NCBI GenBank assembly: GCA_050084515.1
Contig: CM114273.1
Coordinates: forward strand, 15,748,001 to 15,812,000
Direction of reading: 5' to 3'
DNA from: Blasia pusilla
Taxonomy: Eukaryota > Marchantiophyta > Marchantiopsida > Blasiales
DNA length: 64,000 bases
Of the stretch, positions 1 through 8,753 are shown piece after piece. Within the stretch, counting starts at the first letter, position 1. The number at the start of each line of letters is the position of its first letter. Position numbers and translations under genes: made by a program. The notes under the pieces are model-generated. The model saw only the letters and a list, made by a program, of their open reading frames with translations, ran no database searches and had not been told where the DNA came from.

Positions 1-429
1 GAGCGAGTGTTGACGGTGCATAGGTTGGAGGGCGTGATCAGATTACTCATTCGAGTCCCTTTTCCCGCACTTGTCGTGTGTGATTGAAAGTGCTGGGTAT
101 CGGGTAGTAGCTGGTGCTAGGTGGGTGTAGTGATGGTGACAAATGTAGTATGTGTAGTGTAGACTTTTTTCATGTGTAGTATGTGGGTGGATATACGGCG
201 GTTGCCGAGTAGGGGTTGAGTGTATGACCCGAGAGAGTGTCACTAGGTTAGGTGAGTCAGTTGGGAGGCTCATGGTGAGCCTGAGTGTTGAATGTGTGTG
301 AGGTTGGGTGTGTCATCACGGGATCAACGTTAGCATAGGTAAGCTAGTGAGGAGTGTGGAAGACTCTTGGTGAGTTTGAGTGCTTGAGCGGGTGAGACAG
401 GGTTGTCATCACGGCGTTCTTCTAGGGTT

Positions 430-2440
430 CGGAAGAGCCGGGTAGTGCAAGCAGTAGTAGTGGAGTGAGATACCGAGGGGTTACCAGTGAGGAGCTACCT
501 CGACATCCATCTGTGGCTGGATCGTAACCACTGGACATTGGGTATGGTGATGACATCGTAGACGGAGGCAATATCACTTGGCAGGAGATGGACGACATGG
601 GCCATCGGGGCATGGGTCGTTTCTCGGGTGCATTGGGCACCATCGACTTAGATGATTTTATCCAAGAGTTCGACACGTGGTGCGACTTCCAGGAGATATG
701 GTCCCCGACACGGTTCAACCCTTTCATGGCATGGAAGGGGTTGTTCCAGCACTTGGAGGGTCCTCCGATGGATGACTACATGGAGTTTTGATCACTATAT
801 TCAGTAGAGATCGATGCCTGGAGGATGTATTGGGCTCCAGGGTATATGTCCACTAGCGGTCGCGAGGCATATGATGGGATCGTGAGAGGAGGAGACCCAC
901 ACCATCAGCCCAGAGACTAGATGGAGAGGAGGGCAGTGAGACAGGCGATGTGGCAGAGGGCCACCCAACTTCAGCCCCACAGTGGAGTTCTTCCGACAGT
1001 TGGGGAAGAGCTACTTGGGCGTACACACCAACAAGCTAAAGAGTCTATAGGTTTTTCAACGACGATCAGGTGAGAGTCTGAGAGAGGCATTCAAGCGCAT
1101 GAGGCGGCTGATCATTGCTACGTATGGAGGGACTGAGGCGCAATCAGTCCAATAGTGGTATGGGGTTCTGGACCGAGAATTACGGAGGAGAGTCCGAGAT
1201 GCGGTGCTGATTCACTCAACGAAGCCCACATTGAAGGTGGTCTTTGAGTTGTCTGAGCGTATTGAGCTCAAGATGAGTGAGGAGCAGGTAGTGACCGCTG
1301 GATTTTCTCGAGAGTCGACGGGTCCACGAGCGACGGTGACCCCACAGGTGCCACAACAATCACTTGTACCACGGGAGCGGGCCGGTGTGCCCTGAGAGCA
1401 CGTTGGGTACCGTGAGCCTATGAGGCAACGACCCATACCTACATATGTTGCCCAGCAGGGACCGATGTGGTTTTGTTAGAGGTGTGGAGGGGCCCATAGG
1501 CAGAGAGACTGCCCGCATCATGGGAGAGGACCACGAGCGCCTCTGATTGCTCAAGAGCCATAGAGGATGGCCCCACCATAGCACCAGTGTGAATATTGCC
1601 ACAGATATGGTCACACTAGGGATAGATGTTTTGACCTTCGCCGAGAGGCACGTCCAAAGATAGGCCGAGGGCCTACCTCTGGACTCATGGGCAAGGGGCG
1701 GTTGTCTTGGAGGAGGTCGGGGAGTTCTTCTTGGACGTGGTGGTAGAGGACCACCACCAGCCATAGGAGATGGAGCAGGAGCACCAGAGATGACACTTCT
1801 CTCACGCATCGATCATTTGGACCAGAGGATTGATGCCATGACGATGATCCAGCCCAAGGAAGGCACGGGGCCGCGAGCAGCTAGTGTGGCTCCACCTTCT
1901 ACTTCTTACCCTGACATGGGCAAGGATCTCACTAGTATGAGGTTCATATGTAGTGCAGCTCAGGTTGAGGCGGATGTAGTGGTGACTCGGTGTGCTGCGA
2001 GAGGCACCGAGCCATCGAGAGGTGGAGTTGAAATTGACCCATCGGAGGGGACTGATGGATGCCACGCCAGGGTTTCACAGTCATTCACATTGTCGGAGGC
2101 ACTACACACACCATCGATGGTGCCTCAACGACCAGCGGTGCCTACAACTCATGCACCTATGTTGACGTGACGAGGAGTTGGAGTGACAACTCCTATGCCG
2201 GCTCGAGTGGAGCCAGTGTCGACCATAGTGTTGGAGGTGGCCACCAAAGTGAGTCACACTCCGCTATTTTCTGCCATAGAGTTGGCGACGTTGGGAGTTG
2301 GACCAGCTGAGGTGTTCCGGCTGGCAACCACGTTGTATGAGCATGGAGAGGTGACTGCTTCTTGTTCTGAGGTAGTTGAGGAGGTGATGGACTTGCCCTC
2401 AGAGCCGGTGCTCGGGACGTCCCCCATAGAGTGATGGCAT
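430..2440 (+). pseudogene. Gypsy copy A gag, decayed
   Basis: The capsid-like part is recognisable from about 588 (MDDMGHRGMGRFSG, then FNPFMAWKGLFQHLEGPPMD) and matches gag of copies B and C. A TGA at about 789 and several later stops break it. Two zinc-knuckle remnants follow at about 1470-1640: one of the RCGGAHRQRDC type and one CEYCHRYGHTRDRC (CX2CX4HX4C), expected for retrotransposon nucleocapsid binding to RNA. The rest is an acidic and proline-rich linker leading into the protease. Confidence 0.75.
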
Positions 2441-2464
2441 GCGGCGGCGGCAAAAGAGGTAGAT

Positions 2465-2905
2465 ATGCCAGCTCGACTGGCCATAGAGCGAACACTAATG
2501 ACACCTGGAGTAAAGTCACTAGATAATCGAGCTAGAGTATTTCGCTTGGTTAGTCCGAAGGGGACTGTATACCATCCACAGCGCGTCCTTCTTGATTCGG
2601 GAGCGCAACCCTTAATGTTAGGGAAGGCGCCATATTTAGCGTTGGGGCTGCGGAAGGCCGACATTGAGACTTGTCCCTTCAGGATACACACCTCGATTGG
2701 GGGTGACACGCAGTATATATCTCGACAGCAGATAGTTTTCAGAGTCCAGCCAGAGCATGGGGCAGATAGTGCTATAGTGCGCACACGTGCGATTACGACA
2801 CCAACTAAGTCGTATGATGTGTTGGTGGGGAGTACAGTGTTATATCCCCTAGGATTCATCCTTGACTTTTGGGAGGAGACTGTAGGTGACGGCCGGATGA
2901 GTTAG
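2465..2905 (+). pseudogene. Gypsy copy A aspartic protease region
   Basis: The open stretch contains HPQRVLLDSGAQPLMLGK, the DSGA-type active site of retroviral-like aspartic proteases. Downstream is a hydrophobic strand (SYDVLVGSTVLYPLGFILDFW) that fits the second half of the fold. The protease would cleave the Gag-Pol polyprotein. The frame is intact over 146 codons but is cut by a stop just before the solo LTR insertion at 2913. In copy C the same region reads directly into the methyltransferase, so protease and methyltransferase were once one polyprotein. Confidence 0.8.
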
Positions 2906-2912
2906 TTACCGT

Positions 2913-4169
2913 TGTCGTATAGTAAAATCAGCCAGTGTGTAAACTCCTTCCTCGTTAAGTGTTAGATAGAGTTTTATTAGTATTAAGTAAATTAGTTTAG
3001 AAAAAGGAAATCCCCATGTTTAAACCTCTTTATGGTGCCTCTTTTATGCGGGGCCTATTTTAGAAAAGAGGTAATAAATAAAAGATGACTTTATAAAAGT
3101 AAAGTAGTGAGGTTGGTGCTTTAATGAAAAGCAAAAGTAGGATTGGTTGGTGGCTAGGTTAGTTGGGGTAATTTGGAAGATATCAAGTGGGTAAAAGAGG
3201 ATATTTTGGAAGAGATAAGATGAAGTCTACTTGTGTCAAAATGTGATTGGCTAAGCCTTGAGAGGAAGCCTTGTGGCACAAGATAAAATTAGCTCTATTT
3301 CGTACTCTTGTGGATCTCTTGTGAATATATAAAGAGGAGGGACCTTCAAGGGTTTATCACCTTCTATTCCACATCTTGAGTCTTTCGTATCATTCTTGAG
3401 TATATGACTTTGGGATTGCTTGCTCTTCCAATGAGAGTGGATCACCCCTCTTGGGAGAATAACTTGACCATGATCTTTTCTTTGAGAGGTTTCTAGAGTG
3501 TGGTGTGTGTGTGGAGATGAGAAATTTGTCACCTTAGAAGAGTTTAGTCATATTAAAATAGTGAATTTTTTGGCTTGTTACTTCCCCAATGATTACCCCT
3601 CTTCGGAGAATAACTCCGCCAAAACCCATTCTTGAGGAGAGTAGAGAATGTTTGTCAAGCATGGATAGGGGTGGAGCACGAGTTGTGTCCGACTTTCCTT
3701 TCCTTAATCCATACCATGTCAAGATATTCTTTGTAGATAGGCACTGGTTCACTCGCTATTTAGTTTATCACTTTGGGGAGGCGTTCATGAACTAGGTCAT
3801 TCAATCTCCAACTCCGGTGATCCTTCCTATCGTCACATATGGAAGGACATCGGATTGTACTTTGTATGTCCTTATATAGCAATCCATGGACGTCAAGTAG
3901 GGTTTAATACTAGTTGTGTTATCTTCCTCGTATACAAGCGTAAAATAGTTTATAGGGATTTTATAGTTAGGAATTTCGGGGTTCGATGTTACGAAGAAGA
4001 AATCGCCTCGGCAATTCCATTTGTGATACATGTCGTGAGAGAATGAAGAGTATACATAATAATTTTATATTGAAAAAGAAGATCTTCTCATATAATTCAT
4101 CTTGCATCGACCGCGTCTACCGCAACTAGAAGGCCTGCCCTTACTCGAAGAAAGGCTCTAGACACGACA
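2913..4169 (+). mobile_element. Solo LTR (second LTR family), copy 1
   Basis: A 1257-bp insertion begins TGTCGTATAG and ends GACACGACA, so the ends are inverted TGTCGT/ACGACA with the TG...CA of LTRs. It is flanked by the 4-bp duplication CCGT (2909-2912 and 4170-4173). Uninterrupted gypsy sequence is recovered when it is removed. A near-identical copy lies at 59517-60793. A TATA-like GAATATATAAAGAGG at about 3324 suggests the LTR promoter reads on +. No internal coding region accompanies it, so it is probably the product of LTR-LTR recombination. Short open frames inside are not genes. Confidence 0.85.
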
Positions 4170-5260
4170 CCGTGGAGTTTGTGGGACAAGGTGGTCGATC
4201 ACGAGATGAGTCTTTGACCACGTTGGCAGTTGTCATAGATAGTGTTAGCTGGCCACGAGAGTTGTTGGAGGGGAACGCACATGCGGAGGATGTCCTAGTA
4301 GCGGATAGTCCCACGGAGAGACAGGCCATGGCGAGTGTCTCTTCCCATGTTGGCGAGACCTCTTCACCATTGTGGGGTACGACCCGAGAGCTACAGAGGA
4401 GTGCCGACGACCTCGTGAGGCAGACGTGGAGTCATGCTTTTATCCCAGAGCAGCGAGAGTCACGTGGCGATCGGGCCCCTAGAGTGGAGACGTTGACCCC
4501 ATTGGATACCACACCCATTGTGTGGCAGTGTCTAGAGGAGGGTGTTAGATCTCTTTGGAGAGATTAGCACCGGATTTGCTGCAGTATTACAGCGGGCATA
4601 CACGTGCATCAGTACCTTTATGTGGAGAGAGATGAGACCGCGCGGCGAGTATCATTACGTCATACAGCGAGATTGGTCTAGAGATATCATGAGTTGTTGT
4701 CGATATTTGCAGTACGGGGATATCAGCATACATTACCCGCCGACATCTATTTGGTGGGGGCGTAGGATCTGGATAGAGTTGGCACCATTCATTTGGTGAC
4801 CCGAGCATTAGAGGTGACCTGAGCATTAGAAGAGCCTACAGCAGATGAGCGCGAGTGCGCCATGGGGTTTGCTACGGGTACTACGGCGGTGCTTGGTATG
4901 ACTGAGGCATCCCGAAGACAAGTGTTGGGGCAAGCGATGGACCTCAATTGTCTCACATGGATAATCAGCCTAGGTATGGCTGAGCAGAGACCGATGCAAG
5001 TGTCATCCATGTCATCACGTCCACGAGTTGGACCATTGTCTACAGGGTCTGTATAGGTCTTGGCTAGGGGCGGGAAGAGGAGAGATAAGCACCCATGGAT
5101 TTACAGGGACGTCGTTCGAGCAGAGAGTGCGAAGACGACGAGAGTAGCACATGTTCATTTTTTGGATGTGGAGCATGGTGTAGGAGGTCAAAGTGGAATG
5201 GCTGTTGCGGAGGTGGCTAGGGTTGCTACATAGCAACCAAAGCCGGAGGTTGCGTCCTCT
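4170..5260 (+). pseudogene. Gypsy copy A DNMT3-like cytosine methyltransferase, core deleted
   Basis: The N-terminal linker (4172-4567) and motif I (VLDLFGEISTGFAAV, about 4540-4590) match copies B and C. The middle of the enzyme is gone: after IELAPFIW (about 4796) the sequence jumps to the C-terminal part (MGFATGTTAVLGMTEASRRQVLGQ, about 4862-4930). This removes PCQ, ENV and the target-recognition half, about 540 bp relative to copy C. The junction has GGTGA microhomology and a 21-bp imperfect tandem duplication (about 4796-4833). Motif I has E where copies B and C have the second G of DLFGG. It cannot be catalytic. Confidence 0.8.
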
Positions 5261-5329
5261 CTGAGTGAGGTCACGACGGAGATTTGGGAGCATGTGATAG
5301 GTCTAAAGTTGATAGGAGGAGAGCGACGG

Positions 5330-6172
5330 TGAGTTCATAGGTTTTTGATAGGGCATGTAAGTTTTTTTTCCTTTCAGTATGAGAGACTTGGGTACGCTGA
5401 AGGGTCCCAAGATACGGATTGAGTTGGCTAGTGATACGCCGATCTTTCGTCGACCCTACAGGTATTTTGATCTAGAGCAAGCCTTGATTCAGAGCAAGAG
5501 TCAAGACTTGTTGGAGGCAGGACATGTGGAGTTATCACATGGGAAGTATGCATGTGCCACAATCATGTTGGCGAAGAAGGATATGTATGGCAATTGGATG
5601 GATAGGCGGATGTGTGGAGATTACTGTCCTATCAACCGATTGCACTCCCACAACAACGAGGTCATATCGATTGCTCTCGCCCCATCACCCAACAACGCCA
5701 TGCCTACTCCCTCTGAGGAGATCTTTGATGCAAGATTGGGGCATGCAAAGATCTTGATGCTCACTTTAGATCTTAAATCTTCAAGGGCTATCATCAACTT
5801 CCTATCAGGTTGGAGGACAAGGAGAAGACAACATTCTAGGAGATAGATCGGTTCGGGAGAGATTGCTTGTATCAGTGGCGGTTCTTACCATTTGGGTTGA
5901 AGAATGCGTCTGCAAAGTTTCAGAGAGTGATGGATAGGATTTTGGCTGGCTTGGATTTTGTACGATGTTACATAGATGATATTCTTATCTTCAGTTCTAC
6001 GGTTGAGGAGCATGAGTGACACCTGGAGGAGGTGTTTCGACGATTGCAATTACATGGACTGAAGTTATATCTAGGCAAGTGCAGATTCTTTCAGGAGCAG
6101 ATTGAGTACTTGGGACATACCATATACCTGAGTGGGTTAGGCGTTCAACAAACAAAGGTGGAGGCTATTGGC
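5330..6172 (+). pseudogene. Gypsy copy A reverse transcriptase, 3'-truncated
   Basis: Clear Ty3/gypsy RT motifs are spread over several frames: RRMCGDYCPINR (about 5605), LPFGLKNASAKFQRVMD (about 5888) and CYIDDILIFSSTVEEHE (about 5968), the last with the catalytic YIDD. A TGA follows at about 6016. Downstream is the RT connection region LQLHGLKLYLGKCRFFQEQIEYLGHTIY. An extra insertion near 5640-5690 and a frameshift near 5760 break the frame. Sequence identity with copy C stops at about 6172 (GVQQTKVEAI), where a different element begins. Confidence 0.85.
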
Positions 6173-7636
6173 TTCATCAACTATGTCTCAAAGTTCTTGG
6201 ATGAGGCCCTTTTGAAAGACGCGGAATGGCTTCATTTGTTATCTCATCTAGGGGATCCCCAAGTGGCTTATGGGATTCTCTCTCAATGTTTTCTACGACA
6301 TCCTTCCTACCTTCTTTGCACTTGTCCTCCCACTTCAAGGTTCTTACATTGGTTGGCCTCTTTTGATGCTTCTATCTTGGCAACTTTTGGTCAACTTCTT
6401 GGCCCGAATACCTTTGAGGGAGAGGATGGTGTCTTTGCTTCACGACAAGCTATCTTGCCTATTTCTTTTGGAGGGGTAGGATTTTCCTCCACAGTCGCAT
6501 ATGCTTTTGCAACCTTTTTAGGGAGTTGGGCGTTGGTAACACCGATTATGGCTTCAAGGTTTCTCCAAGGAGATACACCTATCTTGATGGATCATATCGC
6601 CCATGTAGAGGAGGGGGACTTGTTATTTCAACAACAACAGAGATCTGCACGAGCTCTTCTTCCTCTTGCTACACAAGGAATTCTACCCCCTTTCAATCAA
6701 TTGATTACGGAAGGGCTTGATCGACTTCAAGAGCATATCTCTGAGAATCTGCATCAAATCAACTTTTCCAGCATTCTATCCGAGGCATCCTCTGACGCTA
6801 ATCGAGCTCGTCTAGGTTCATGTGCGGGTACCGGAGCGGGGGCGTGGCTTAGTGCAAATCCTCTTATTCTTCCATTTCGTCTTCCTCGAAGTATATTCTC
6901 GACAGCTTTGCAGTTACGTCTTGGACTTTCCCATCCTTCTCTCTTAGGTGTGTCGAATTGTGTATGCGGGGAATGAACGGCCACACATGATGTCATTAGA
7001 GAGGCGGTAGCATCGGTGGCTTGTACTGCAGAATACACCGTTGGGCAAGAGCAACTCCACGTCCTACCTTCAACCACACAAGCAATCTCTCGTTGGAGAG
7101 TAGATCTTGTTATGTCTCGAGGTGGATTCCGGACAGTGGGTGATGTGGTGGTTGCTGATCCAACACGTTTTGACTTGGTGTGTCGAGCCGCACATACCAA
7201 AAGTTTGGCGGCCAAAGCTGCAGCAAGAATCAAGGAGTTAAGTTATGTTGTGAGACATGCGACTCATGGATTTATTCCTTTTGCAGTGGAAGTATTCGGT
7301 CATTTACATGTGTCTTTTGATACTTTCCTGAAAACATGTGCTCACCACTCTCTCGAGAATCATCACCTTGCCCCTTCTCGTAGTCCTTCTCTCTCGGTAG
7401 TTACTACTTATTTTCAGCAATGCATCTCACTGGCCTTACAACGTGCACAAGCCTTGGCATTGATACGTCGTGCGGAGGTGGTGGAGGGTCGCTCGCCTCG
7501 TCGTCTATTCACGTCTGACCAACCACTCGTGTTCTTGTCAGATTTGTTCCAGGCTATCAATCGTGTTGCTCGTTTAGCCGATGTTTGCGTTGGCTTGTTG
7601 CCATTTTCTTTTTGCATTCATGTATGCATGTTTTGA
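6173..7636 (+). pseudogene. 3' part of a non-LTR-type RT element with nuclease-like C terminus
   Basis: From 6173 the frame reads as the C-terminal part of a class of RT proteins found in non-LTR retrotransposons. It has an LPISFGGVGFSS strand, then GAGAWLSANP and ALQLRLGLSHP. A zinc-type NCVCGE...TATHD follows, broken by a TGA at about 6974. The next frame (7016-7636) has RWRVDLVMSRGG then GDVVVADP, then AAKAAARIKELSYVV and FIPFAVEVFG. This spacing resembles a restriction-like (PD-(D/E)XK) endonuclease core. The polymerase part is absent, as in 5'-truncated insertions. A more decayed relative lies on - at 29483-29870. Assignment to a named clade is not possible by eye. Confidence 0.6.
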
Positions 7637-8753
7637 CTCCTCTTTTGAGTTGTTATTATCTTTCTTTCTTCCGAGGATTATTTTATAATAAAATGGATAG
7701 ATCCCATTTCAATAACGAAGATATGTTAAAAAGACACCATGGAGAAGAGAACTTATTCTCCTACATCTATTCTCTAATAGCCGCATAAATTAAGAAAAGC
7801 CACGTCCTCAAAAATAACTTGGAAGAATCAAAAGACACACTTTCACCTAAACGAAAAGTCCGAAATCCAGGCAACTTTGCAACTCGCCCAACGCCAATTG
7901 CCCACGATCCCACGTGGCAGGCAAATTTGTACCCTCCATTTCTCTCGTCCTGGAAGTTATTTAGTAATTAGTAAAGATGTTTTAGCTCCCAATTAACTCC
8001 ATTCGTCTACTTCAGGCAAGGCGGGAAGCTAGACACACGAACAGCTGGATGGAGACACAACCCGCTTTAAATAGACTTATTTATGAGTTCATTTGATTTG
8101 ACGGATGGGAAGTGAATGCTCACTGGTCCGCCCCGTGGGCGTGTTGGACGGACGGCACACACTAACGGACCGGAGACGTGAAAATGCCCGGCGAGACGTG
8201 TTACCGACCAGTTTCGATGGGTGGGGAATCAAACGGACGGCCGGAACGAAGGACGGACATATAGTTGGCCGTGGTTGACGAGGAGAGAAGCAGGACCGGG
8301 AAATGATGGAACGCTGGCGGTCCGCCAGACGTCAGCGCCTCCTGTCCAGCCATCCTTTCGCGGTGCTGCAGCGGCAAGTCTTAGCCGGGACTGACTCATC
8401 CAGGTCCTTCTGTTTGGCCTAGCTGGCACCGCTGTCACCTTCCAGAAGAAAAACGAACGCCGTGAAGATTGAAAATCATGTACACTTGCTCACGGCGCCC
8501 AAGTGGTGCGGGCATTCTGCGACTCCCTCCCTAGTGGAGGTGGAGGATCAGCACAAGATTTATGAGGTTAGAAGGGCTCAGGCAGGCCTCGTGATGTAGC
8601 AGGAACTCTACCACATTAGACGAGTTCTTCGGGAGCTTCGTCAGGTGGATGAGGAATTGAAGCAGAATGATGAGTTGCCGATTCTTGCTCATGTGAAGGA
8701 CCCCGAAACTCACTACTTCGGAGGTAGTCTGTTAGCAATAAGCAGCTCTGTTC
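7637..8753. other. Spacer upstream of the six-exon gene; no confident gene
   Basis: Up to about 7770 this looks like the 3' tail of the preceding RT element (TTATAATAAAATGG at 7681). From 8100 to 8450 the DNA is GC-rich with repeated CGGACGG-like words, also seen inside the MULE ends. A frame at 8540-8796, with one TAG near 8597, has coding-like composition (ELYHIRRVLRELRQVDEELK). It could be an upstream exon or a relic. I see no firm promoter. Confidence 0.4.

Larger units (their letters stand above)
1..6172 (+). mobile_element. Ty3/gypsy retrotransposon copy A (gag-PR-DNMT-RT), truncated and decayed
   Basis: This is the left-edge copy of the methyltransferase-bearing gypsy family. The order on + is leader (1 to about 430), gag (430-2440), aspartic protease (about 2465-2905), methyltransferase relic (4170-5260) and reverse transcriptase (5330-6172). 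Every part aligns by eye with copies B and C, which lie on the opposite strand. The 5' end is off the window. The 3' end stops abruptly inside RT at about 6172, where an unrelated RT-type element begins, so RNase H, integrase and the 3' terminal repeat are missing. A 1257-bp solo LTR interrupts it at 2913-4169. Many in-frame stops show that it is not functional. Confidence 0.85.

Noticed and set aside
40-75. CATTCGAGTCCC in the gypsy leader as part of a tRNA gene or primer-binding site
   Set aside because: Only a T-arm-like word; no acceptor or anticodon stem can be folded, and it is not next to a terminal repeat.
1360-1809. 149-codon frame on - over gypsy A gag
   Set aside because: Antisense shadow of the decayed gag; the + strand carries the zinc knuckles.
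3251-4046. Several 60-95-codon frames inside the solo LTR
   Set aside because: They lie in an LTR, are not conserved as proteins between the two LTR copies, and show no motifs.
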